Shown here piece by piece: positions 1 through 5,006 of a stretch of DNA of 8,448 nucleotides (within the stretch, counting starts at the first letter, position 1; every line of letters starts with the position of its first letter). The DNA comes from CAZZIQ01 sp964654355 (lineage in GTDB: Bacteria > Pseudomonadota > Gammaproteobacteria > GCF-002020875), in contig CAZZIQ010000048.1 in NCBI GenBank assembly GCA_964654355.1, positions 1-8,448 of the forward strand. Direction: 5' to 3'. A model generated the notes under the pieces. The model was not told the DNA's origin, searched no databases, and saw only the letters and a list, made by a program, of their open reading frames with translations. The position numbers and the translations under genes are program-made.

Positions 1-150
1 CTTGGGATTCACTTCCTCGGTGTGCAAGGCGATCTGTGGGATGCGCAAAAAGACATGGCGCTGGCCGGCGTGGGCAGCGTGCTGACGCTCGTGTTAGTTG
101 CGGTGTTGGAGCGGAGACCGCGTCTGCCGCAGTCGGAGATGCGTTCGTAG
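1..150 (+). CDS. C-terminal end of a YjdF-like (DUF2238) inner membrane protein, partial
   Basis: The first reading frame is open from the window edge to a TAG at 148-150, giving 49 residues. It starts LGIHFLGVQGDLWDAQKDM and continues into a hydrophobic stretch (about LAGVGSVLTLVLVAVL) and a short charged tail. The G-x-QGDxWDxQxDM signature followed by a last membrane helix matches, from memory, the end of the YjdF/DUF2238 family of small multipass inner membrane proteins, whose biochemical role is not established. Only the final helix and cytoplasmic tail are visible. The gene converges with folD, with only 4 bp between the two stop codons and no room for a separate terminator. The family call rests on this short motif alone. 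Confidence 0.62.
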   Translation, partial: LGIHFLGVQGDLWDAQKDMALAGVGSVLTLVLVAVLERRPRLPQSEMRS

Positions 151-154
151 ACGA

Positions 155-1006
155 TTAGTGCAGCTGTTCGCACGCGTAGAGCGTGTTCTGCATCAGGGTG
201 GCGATGGTCATCGGACCGACTCCACCGGGAACGGGTGTGATCCAAGCTGCATGTTGCGCAGCAACTTCTGTTTCCACGTCACCGACCAATGCGCCACTGT
301 CGAGACGGTTGATGCCCACATCGATGACGATGGCATCCTGCTGAATCCAATCGCCCGGAATGAAATGCGGGCGTCCTACGCCCACCACTAAGACCTCAGC
401 GCGGCGCACATGCGCTTCAAGATCGCGGGTCTTGGAGTGGCAAACCGTCACAGTGCAGCGTGCGGCGAGCAGTTCCAACGCCATCGGGCGGCCGACGATG
501 TTGGAAGCGCCGACCACGACCGCTTCTTTGCCTTCAAGCGCAATCCCGGTGCGTTCGAGTAAGGTCATCACGCCTGCAGGGGTGCAGGGGCGCAGTACCG
601 GACGCTTTTGTGCCAGTCGACCGAGGTTGTCTGGGTGAAAGCCGTCGACGTCTTTGTCAGGGCGAATGTGATCCAAGATTGCGTCGGGATCGAGGCCGGC
701 GGGCAGCGGCAGCTGGACCAGAATGCCGTCGATGGCCGGATCGTCGTTCAGGCGCGAAACCAAGGCGAGCAGTTCGTCTTGGCGGGTGGATGCCGGCAGG
801 TCGAAGGCTTCGGAATGGATGCCGATTTCATCGCAGGCCTTGCGCTTGTTGCGCACATAGACCGAGGAGGCGGGGTCGTTGCCCACTTGAATGACCGCGA
901 GGCCGGGTGCGCGCTTACCTGCCGCGACACGCGCTGCCACACGCTGGGTGAGATCCAAGCGGATGTCAGCGGCAATCTGGCGGCCATCGAGGATTTGCGC
1001 AGGCAT
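155..1006 (-). CDS. folD: Bifunctional methylenetetrahydrofolate dehydrogenase / methenyltetrahydrofolate cyclohydrolase
   Basis: This 283-residue cytoplasmic enzyme oxidises 5,10-methylene-THF to 5,10-methenyl-THF with NADP+ and hydrolyses that to 10-formyl-THF, supplying one-carbon units for purines and formyl-methionine. Family hallmarks run in order: the YVRNKRKACDEIG segment with Tyr50 and Lys54 (the catalytic YxxxK), DGILVQLPLP at about 93-102, PDKDVDGFHP with Asp121, the PCTPAG motif at 140-145, the Rossmann nucleotide-binding segment VVVGASNIVGRPMA at about 163-176, VIDVGINR at 227-234, and the C-terminal PVPGGVGPMT at 258-267. Length and residue numbering agree with E. coli FolD. The start at 1006 is supported by the motif position and by GGGAG about ten bases upstream. 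The gene is probably monocistronic and is transcribed away from the tRNA cluster; the promoter is listed separately. Confidence 0.97.
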   Translation of the reverse strand: MPAQILDGRQIAADIRLDLTQRVAARVAAGKRAPGLAVIQVGNDPASSVYVRNKRKACDEIGIHSEAFDLPASTRQDELLALVSRLNDDPAIDGILVQLPLPAGLDPDAILDHIRPDKDVDGFHPDNLGRLAQKRPVLRPCTPAGVMTLLERTGIALEGKEAVVVGASNIVGRPMALELLAARCTVTVCHSKTRDLEAHVRRAEVLVVGVGRPHFIPGDWIQQDAIVIDVGINRLDSGALVGDVETEVAAQHAAWITPVPGGVGPMTIATLMQNTLYACEQLH

Positions 1007-1036
1007 GAAGGGGCTCCCGAATCGAATCAGGGCGGC

Positions 1037-1066
1037 ATTATAGGGATTCAGCGCTCGGGCTGTGGA
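1037..1066 (-). promoter_or_regulatory. Probable sigma70 promoter of folD
   Basis: Read on the minus strand, a perfect TATAAT occupies 1042-1037. A TCCACA hexamer at 1066-1061 (4 of 6 to TTGACA) lies 18 bp upstream of it. Transcription would begin near 1030 and leave a leader of about 24 nt before the folD ATG. The -10 is convincing and the -35 is only fair. The tRNA promoter region on the other strand begins about 30 bp further on, so the two units diverge from a shared 149-bp intergenic segment. Confidence 0.6.
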
Positions 1067-1092
1067 AGACAGTGTGAAAACCGAATCGGTGA

Positions 1093-1121
1093 TTGCGTCG
1101 CGTCGGGTAGGGCCCTATCAT
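1093..1121 (+). promoter_or_regulatory. Possible promoter of the tRNA cluster
   Basis: TTGCGT at 1093-1098 and TATCAT at 1116-1121 are separated by 17 bp. They match the consensus in 3 of 6 and 5 of 6 positions. The bases after the -10 are GC-rich (CCGCGC), as in stable-RNA promoters under stringent control. A start near 1128 would give a leader of about 28 nt before tRNA-Pro, including a GC-rich inverted repeat at 1137-1150. The spacing and location support it; the -35 match is weak. Confidence 0.4.
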
Positions 1122-1155
1122 TCCGCGCTCGCGAAAGCGGCCGAGGCCGCGCGAT

Positions 1156-1232
1156 CGGGGTGTAGCGCAGTCTGGTAGCGCAACTGGTTTGGGACCAGTG
1201 GGTCGGGAGTTCGAATCTCTCCACCCCGACCA
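1156..1232 (+). tRNA. tRNA-Pro (anticodon TGG)
   Basis: A 77-nt cloverleaf with acceptor stem CGGGGTG/CACCCCG, discriminator A and encoded CCA. The anticodon stem is ACTGG/CCAGT with loop TTTGGGA, so the anticodon is TGG at 1190-1192, reading CCA and related proline codons. The T loop TTCGAAT is standard. The C1-G72 end pair and overall sequence resemble E. coli proM. It is the first gene of the cluster, with a 14-nt AT-rich spacer to tRNA-Arg. Confidence 0.97.
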
Positions 1233-1246
1233 ATTTGTTTTGTACT

Positions 1247-1323
1247 GCGCCCGTAGCTCAGCTGGATAGAGCAACGGCCTTCTAAGCCGTAGGTCGCAGG
1301 TTCGAATCCTGCCGGGCGTGCCA
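1247..1323 (+). tRNA. tRNA-Arg (anticodon TCT)
   Basis: A 77-nt cloverleaf with anticodon stem ACGGC/GCCGT and loop CTTCTAA, giving anticodon TCT at 1281-1283 for AGA/AGG codons. The D arm, the T loop TTCGAAT, discriminator G and encoded CCA are all present, and it is very close to E. coli argU. The acceptor stem GCGCCCG/CGGGCGT ends in a G1-U72 wobble, where E. coli argU has G-C. Confidence 0.97.
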
Positions 1324-1330
1324 ATCCCGG

Positions 1331-1354
1331 CAGTTGCTGTTTCGACAGCAAGTG
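1331..1354 (+). other. Hairpin with UUCG tetraloop between tRNA-Arg and tRNA-His
   Basis: TTGCTGT (1334-1340) and ACAGCAA (1345-1351) are perfect reverse complements around a TTCG loop. After a G-G mismatch the stem continues with two to three more pairs (1330-1332 with 1353-1355). No T run follows, so it does not look like an intrinsic terminator. It could be a processing or stability element in the tRNA precursor. The loop is closed by U-A rather than the especially stable C-G. Confidence 0.55.
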
Positions 1355-1366
1355 CAATGGTTTTAT

Positions 1367-1443
1367 GGTGGGCGTAGCTCAGTTGGTAGAGCACTGGTTT
1401 GTGGTACCGGTTGTCGTGGGTTCGATCCCCATCGTCCACCCCA
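1367..1443 (+). tRNA. tRNA-His (anticodon GTG)
   Basis: Acceptor stem GTGGGCG/CGTCCAC, discriminator C at 1440 and encoded CCA. An extra G at 1367 provides the histidine-specific G-1 that pairs with C73, so the gene is 77 nt. The anticodon stem is CTGGT/ACCGG with loop TTGTGGT, and the anticodon GTG is at 1401-1403. The T loop is TTCGATC. It resembles E. coli hisR, with G rather than A at position 37. Confidence 0.97.
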
Positions 1444-1456
1444 TATCCCGCGCAGG

Positions 1457-1485
1457 GTGACAGCGCACAGTGGCCGGACTAGAAT
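1457..1485 (+). promoter_or_regulatory. Probable internal sigma70 promoter for tRNA-Lys
   Basis: GTGACA at 1457-1462 and TAGAAT at 1480-1485 each match consensus in 5 of 6 positions and are spaced exactly 17 bp. A GC-rich discriminator (GCCGGCCGC) follows, as in stringently controlled stable-RNA promoters. The predicted start near 1492 is only about 6 nt before the mature tRNA-Lys 5' end. This is a better consensus match than the candidate promoter at the head of the cluster. Confidence 0.65.
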
Positions 1486-1497
1486 GCCGGCCGCTTT

Positions 1498-1573
1498 GGG
1501 CCATTAGCTCAGTTGGTAGAGCAGTGGACTCTTAATCCATTGGTCGAAGGTTCGAATCCTTCATGGCCCACCA
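1498..1573 (+). tRNA. tRNA-Lys (anticodon CTT)
   Basis: A 76-nt cloverleaf with acceptor stem GGGCCAT/ATGGCCC, discriminator A and encoded CCA. The anticodon stem is GTGGA/TCCAT with loop CTCTTAA, and the anticodon CTT at 1531-1533 reads AAG. E. coli lysine tRNAs use TTT, so this organism has at least a separate CTT isoacceptor. It is the last gene of the cluster and lies directly before the terminator. Confidence 0.97.
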
Positions 1574-1578
1574 ATACG

Positions 1579-1615
1579 AAAGCCGGAACGGGGTACCCTG
1601 TTCCGGCTTTTTTTT
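1579..1615 (+). terminator. Intrinsic terminator of the tRNA cluster
   Basis: AAAGCCGGAAC (1579-1589) pairs perfectly with GTTCCGGCTTT (1600-1610), with a 10-nt loop, and the sequence continues as an uninterrupted T run (1608-1615). It lies 5 nt after tRNA-Lys. On the minus strand the same hairpin is followed only by TTTCG, so it may act weakly as a terminator for the convergent MFS gene ending at 1628. Confidence 0.93.
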
Positions 1616-1627
1616 GCTTTCTTTGTT

Positions 1628-2944
1628 CTAAGGCGCAGCTGGATTCAGGCGGGGATGTGTTTCCTCGCCAAAAATCATGACAAGAGCGGCAGATGCCAGC
1701 ATCGCAATCGCAGTAAACCAGAACCCGGACTCTAATGTGCCGTAGAGATTGGCGATGAACCCGAGAAGCAGTGCACCGATACCGTATCCGAGGTCACGCC
1801 AGAAGCGATAGATTCCGATTGCACTTCCGCGCCAGTTAGGGTGTGCAATGTCAGCAACGGCTGCGGAAAGGTTGGGGTAGAGCAGTGCCATGCCAAAGCC
1901 GGTTACAGCAGCACTTAGCGACCACCAGAGCTCACCAGATCCAAGTAGAGTCATGCCCACGCCGATGCCGCATAACACCATTCCGGCAACGATGGGTTTT
2001 TGTCTGCCGATCCGATCAGACAGGTGGCCTGTTAGAAACTGCGAAATTCCCCAGACAAATCCATACACGCCCACCACCCAACCGATTCCGGCAAGCGATA
2101 AACCTTGTTGGTAGAAATAGACCGGGTAGAACACCCAAACGAGGGCATCTACAAACTTTTCCACAAGCCCGGCTTGGCTCAAGGCAAACATGCGTCGATC
2201 ACGCCAGCTCATTAGGGTGAATAGGCTCCAAGTGTCTGGATGTGCGGAAATGTTTTGTGGATAGCGTGGTCTTGCTGTAGTTGAGGTTGGTGTTTGTTTG
2301 CCTTCGGCAAGTGCCCAAGGCAAGGTTTCTGCAATCCAGAGCCACGTCAGAAATGCGGCGATCGCGATCGTTAAGATGCCGAACCCAAACAAACCTGCGC
2401 GGGGCCCGAGTTCGGTGGCGAGGTAGCCAGTCACAATGCCTGCAACGGCGACGCCGAAGTAGCCACTGAATTCATTCAGGCCGATCGTGAGTCCACGTTG
2501 GTTCGAATGAGTGAGATCAAGTTTGCTGGTTTGGGTCATCGACCAAGCAAAGCCTTGATTGATGCCAAGGAGGATGGTGGCCAACACAATCCAGTTCCAA
2601 TGATCGGCGAACAAAATCAGGAACGGAATGGGTATTGCGCTGAGCCAGCCCCACAACAGGACGCGTTTGCGTCCGAAGTGCTCGGATAATCGGCCGGCAA
2701 CGAAATTCAATGTGCCTTTCACAAAACCAAAGGCAACGACAAAAGTTGTCAACATGAGGAATGACCCTTTGGCAACGCCGAATTCTTGTTCTGCTAATGC
2801 AGGGACAACAGTGCGCAACATGCCGAGGGTGAGGCCGACAAAAAATACCTGTAGTAGTTGGTGTGTGAATTGTGTGGCGTTGATGCGAATACCGAGGGCA
2901 TGGTCAGTTTCCACGGTTGAGTCAGCAGACGGGGTGTTGCTCAT
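1628..2944 (-). CDS. MFS transporter, last gene of the persulfide-type operon
   Basis: A 438-residue inner membrane protein with about 12 predicted helices (roughly 30-50, 63-85, 98-113, 117-135, 158-177, 185-205, then 258-278, 288-307, 318-335, 340-362, 378-398, 408-426) and a hydrophilic central loop at about 208-250. Both halves carry the MFS motif A between helices 2 and 3: GRLSEHFGRKR at 84-94 and GHLSDRIGRQK at 306-316. Its ATG overlaps the stop of the upstream MBL-fold gene (ATGA), so the two are almost certainly cotranslated; its own ribosome site is weak (GGA). The substrate cannot be read from sequence. The context suggests export of a sulfur compound such as sulfite or thiosulfate, but this is inference. 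Motif A is compatible with a drug or metabolite exporter as well. Confidence 0.88.
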   Translation of the reverse strand: MSNTPSADSTVETDHALGIRINATQFTHQLLQVFFVGLTLGMLRTVVPALAEQEFGVAKGSFLMLTTFVVAFGFVKGTLNFVAGRLSEHFGRKRVLLWGWLSAIPIPFLILFADHWNWIVLATILLGINQGFAWSMTQTSKLDLTHSNQRGLTIGLNEFSGYFGVAVAGIVTGYLATELGPRAGLFGFGILTIAIAAFLTWLWIAETLPWALAEGKQTPTSTTARPRYPQNISAHPDTWSLFTLMSWRDRRMFALSQAGLVEKFVDALVWVFYPVYFYQQGLSLAGIGWVVGVYGFVWGISQFLTGHLSDRIGRQKPIVAGMVLCGIGVGMTLLGSGELWWSLSAAVTGFGMALLYPNLSAAVADIAHPNWRGSAIGIYRFWRDLGYGIGALLLGFIANLYGTLESGFWFTAIAMLASAALVMIFGEETHPRLNPAAP

Positions 2945-3678
2945 GCGTTTTTTCCAAGATTAAATGCAACCATCCGATCCATCTCTGCCGGGCGTGGTGG
3001 TATTTCTGCGGTCAGTGCAGCAACAAAGTCCTCGCGTGATTTACTGAGTAGTCGGTTGCTACGCTTCTCAAAGCCGATGGTCGAGCCCGGCTTTCCTGAC
3101 ATGCCTGCGCCACAGACGCTACCTGAAGTATGTCCAGGATAGATTTCTACTTCGTTCGGGAGCGAAAGTAGGCGTTGCTGAATGGAGTCATACAGTTGTC
3201 CGGCCATGGGTGCTTCTTGTCCTGCCAGATCCGGGCGGCCTGCCGCGCCGATGAAGAGTGTGTCGCCGGTCAGTACAAACCAGGGCTCGGGGCTGCGTCG
3301 TTTATCAGTAATGACAAGACAGATGGAGTCGGGCGTATGTCCAGGGGTATGCATTACATCCACGTAGACATTGCCTACTTCGATGCGTTGACCGTCTGTG
3401 AGCGCTTCAAAGGGGTCGTGCACACGACCTTGATTGCTTTCGTGTAGGCAGTAAGCCGCGCCGGTTTTCTCAGCAAGCGCACGTCCGCCAGAGTAGTGGT
3501 CGGCATGTACATGCGTATCGATGACATGCGTGATGTTGACGCCCTGTTTTTTGGCTTCTTGAATAAACCAGTCTTCTTCGCCAAGTACGGGGTCGATCGC
3601 GACAGCCACGGCGCAGGAGCCGCAACCGAATAGATAAGAAAGAGTGGCTTCTGGTGCGAGTTGTTGGCGAAAAAACAT
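2941..3678 (-). CDS. Metallo-beta-lactamase-fold hydrolase/oxygenase, persulfide dioxygenase-like (ETHE1/Blh type)
   Basis: A 245-residue cytoplasmic MBL-fold protein. Metal-site motifs are THVHADH (His56, His58, Asp60, His61), TPGHTPDS (His114), TGDTLFIGAAGRPDL (Asp139) and YPGHTSGS (His183). The GDTLF-x-G-x-x-GRPDL form is typical of ETHE1-like persulfide dioxygenases, which use a single iron held by two His and one Asp (here His56, His114, Asp139) to oxidise glutathione persulfide to sulfite. A glyoxalase II activity is the main alternative. I chose the ATG at 3678 because AAGGAG lies 6 nt upstream and family homology begins there; the open frame runs on to 3897 inside the preceding gene. 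An unusual CGSC (Cys19, Cys22) precedes the first core strand. Unlike CstB- or Blh-type enzymes it has no fused rhodanese. The gap from the regulator gene is 37 bp. Confidence 0.85.
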   Translation of the reverse strand: MFFRQQLAPEATLSYLFGCGSCAVAVAIDPVLGEEDWFIQEAKKQGVNITHVIDTHVHADHYSGGRALAEKTGAAYCLHESNQGRVHDPFEALTDGQRIEVGNVYVDVMHTPGHTPDSICLVITDKRRSPEPWFVLTGDTLFIGAAGRPDLAGQEAPMAGQLYDSIQQRLLSLPNEVEIYPGHTSGSVCGAGMSGKPGSTIGFEKRSNRLLSKSREDFVAALTAEIPPRPAEMDRMVAFNLGKNA

Positions 3679-3684
3679 GATGGA

Positions 3685-3690
3685 CTCCTT
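3685..3690 (-). promoter_or_regulatory. Ribosome binding site deciding the MBL-fold gene start
   Basis: On the minus strand AAGGAG occupies 3690-3685, 6 nt before the ATG at 3678-3676. This strong Shine-Dalgarno sequence selects the 245-residue product over any of the longer in-frame starts that would overlap the regulator gene. Confidence 0.85.
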
Positions 3691-3715
3691 GATGGTGTTT
3701 TGTGATTTCTTGTGA

Positions 3716-4390
3716 TTATTCGGCGCGTGCTGTGTGCTCAAGAGGCAGCGCGGCCGCTTGCCATTCAGCGATGCCATCGTTGATCTTGTGTGCTTGATAG
3801 CCCTGTGCACGCAGGAGTTCGACGGCTTCGGTCGAGAATAGGCAGAAGGGGCCGCGACAATATGCAGCGATCTCTTTATCTTTTGGGAGCTCTGCAAGTC
3901 GCTTGCGCAGTTCGTTCAGGGGAATGGAGCGGGCGTAGGGGAGATGGCCTGCTGCAAACTCTTCGCTCGGGCGAACATCGAGCACGATGATGTCGCCGCG
4001 CTTTGCACGTTCCAAAAGGCTAGGGCGACTGGTTTCGTCGAGTTGTTCGGGTGCACTAAAGAGCTCGTCGAGAGCAAGTTTGAGCTCAACAAGGTGTTCT
4101 TGTGCAACGTGATGCAAATTGACCCAGAGATCACTGACATCACGACCGGTCAGTCGATAGCTCACGTTTCGACCCTGTTTCTGATTTTGGACGAGATGGG
4201 CCTCGCGTAATGCCTTGAGGTGTGAACTGGCCAGCCGAATGTCGATCTCCGCCTCGTTTGCGAGTTGTTCAACCGTTTTTTCACCTTGAGCCAAGAGCTC
4301 GAGTAGCTCTAGGCGCTTTGGGCTTGCTACGGCTTTACCAATGCGGGCGACTTGTTCGAAGAGAAGGTCCTTGATTGCGCGCTTGTCCAT
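3716..4390 (-). CDS. ArsR-family repressor fused to a C-terminal rhodanese domain
   Basis: A 224-residue predicted transcriptional regulator. Residues about 12-90 form an ArsR/SmtB winged helix: SPKRLELLELL, then a recognition-helix region around IDIRLASSHLKALREAHLV, then the wing around GRNVSYRL. Residues about 122-218 form a rhodanese domain with VLDVRPSEEFAAGHLPYARSIP and an active-site loop CRGPFC (Cys178, Cys183). These two are the only cysteines in the protein, so the redox-sensing cysteine pairs used by BigR/SqrR repressors in the DNA-binding core are absent. The likely role is repression of this operon until a persulfide modifies Cys178 or a Cys178-Cys183 di- or trisulfide forms. It is the first gene of the operon, followed by the MBL enzyme and the MFS transporter, and it probably autoregulates through the palindrome upstream. 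Its ribosome site is weak (GGAT). Confidence 0.9.
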   Translation of the reverse strand: MDKRAIKDLLFEQVARIGKAVASPKRLELLELLAQGEKTVEQLANEAEIDIRLASSHLKALREAHLVQNQKQGRNVSYRLTGRDVSDLWVNLHHVAQEHLVELKLALDELFSAPEQLDETSRPSLLERAKRGDIIVLDVRPSEEFAAGHLPYARSIPLNELRKRLAELPKDKEIAAYCRGPFCLFSTEAVELLRAQGYQAHKINDGIAEWQAAALPLEHTARAE

Positions 4391-4399
4391 CTTTTATCC

Positions 4400-4425
4400 A
4401 ATAGTCTAACGATTATTAGATTATT
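4400..4425. promoter_or_regulatory. Probable operator of the ArsR-rhodanese repressor
   Basis: AATAGTCTAA (4400-4409) and TTAGATTATT (4416-4425) form an inverted repeat with 9 of 10 positions complementary, spaced by 6 bp. Long AT-rich palindromes of this size are usual targets of dimeric ArsR proteins, and this one lies 10 bp from the repressor start codon. It overlaps the putative -10 box and transcription start, so binding would block RNA polymerase. Confidence 0.68.
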
Positions 4426-4449
4426 ACCCTGAAGGTTCATGTTGGGCAA
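4420..4449 (-). promoter_or_regulatory. Possible promoter of the persulfide-type operon
   Basis: On the minus strand TTGCCC (4449-4444; 4 of 6) and AATAAT (4425-4420; 5 of 6) are separated by 18 bp. The expected start near 4413 would give a leader of about 23 nt. The -10 lies inside one half of the palindrome. Several other AT-rich hexamers in this segment could serve, so the exact assignment is tentative. I found no convincing promoter for the divergent + strand operon in the rest of 4426-4524. Confidence 0.42.
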
Positions 4450-4524
4450 GAGGATCTATGGGGATTGGATATTCGCGGCAGGGAAGGATGATTGGCGGGG
4501 AGGCCGCGGTTAGGATAGCCGGCC

Positions 4525-5004
4525 ATGCTCCGACTCGAGATTTCCATTGCGCAACAGACGCTGCGGCTCATGCAGGCCGAGCAATGCCTGCGCAGCTATG
4601 CGGTGTCCACCGCAGCGAAGGGTGCGGGGGAGCAGAACGGCAGTTTTTGCACGCCGCGCGGTCGTCATCACATTCGTCTCAAGATCGGTGCGGACTGTCC
4701 GCCGAATACGGTGTTTGTGGGGCGCCGTCCAACCGGCGAGACCTATACGCCCGAGTTGCATGCCGCATATCCGGAGCGCGATTGGATTCTGACTCGGATT
4801 CTCTGGCTGAGTGGTGATGAGCCTGGGTTTAATCGTGGCGGCACGGTCGATACCCTCCGGCGCTACATCTATATTCACGGCACACCCGATTCCACGCGCA
4901 TGGGGCAGCCTGGTTCGCACGGATGTATTCGCATGCGCAATGCGGACCTGATTGAATTGTTTGATTGTGTCGAGGCCGGGACTCCGGTCGTCATTACGGA
5001 GTAA
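4525..5004 (+). CDS. YkuD-fold (L,D-transpeptidase family) protein lacking a signal peptide; candidate cytoplasmic L,D-carboxypeptidase
   Basis: A 159-residue protein with the YkuD catalytic signature: YIHGTP with His118, then about a dozen residues later SHGCIRM with catalytic Cys134 and Arg136. The domain fills the protein, which has no hydrophobic N-terminus. An in-frame TAG at 4516-4518, only 6 nt before the ATG, excludes a longer form with a signal peptide; AGGA at 4512-4515 serves as ribosome site. Classical L,D-transpeptidases act in the periplasm, so this one should be cytoplasmic. The next gene, 2 nt downstream, is nagZ, a cytoplasmic peptidoglycan-recycling enzyme. Together this suggests trimming of recycled murein tetrapeptides (removal of the terminal D-Ala), as reported for the YkuD-fold enzyme ElsL of Acinetobacter. 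The fold is certain and the reaction is inferred. Confidence 0.9.
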   Translation: MLRLEISIAQQTLRLMQAEQCLRSYAVSTAAKGAGEQNGSFCTPRGRHHIRLKIGADCPPNTVFVGRRPTGETYTPELHAAYPERDWILTRILWLSGDEPGFNRGGTVDTLRRYIYIHGTPDSTRMGQPGSHGCIRMRNADLIELFDCVEAGTPVVITE

Positions 5005-5006
5005 TC

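Noticed and set aside
1137..1150. GCGGCC-GA-GGCCGC inverted repeat before tRNA-Pro as a terminator or operator
   Set aside because: The loop would be too short, there is no T run, and GC-rich palindromes of this size are common in such DNA. It may at most form leader structure.
1038..1439. Long open frames on the minus strand across the tRNA cluster
   Set aside because: They run antisense through four perfect tRNA genes. Phrases such as RIRTCDLRLRR are the well-known artefact translation of tRNA sequences.
2500..2508. GGTTCGAAT, identical to part of the tRNA T arms, as a possible attachment-site remnant
   Set aside because: The nine-base match lies inside the MFS coding sequence and the flanking bases do not continue the tRNA sequence; it is compatible with chance.
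3679..3897. 73-residue N-terminal extension of the MBL-fold frame
   Set aside because: It overlaps the rhodanese end of the regulator gene in another frame, has no family similarity, and a strong AAGGAG precedes the ATG at 3678.
4965..5006. Earlier ATG at 4965 as the nagZ start
   Set aside because: It lies inside the YkuD gene and adds 14 residues that do not fit NagZ. The ATG at 5007 has a ribosome site and begins with the family's N-terminal strand.
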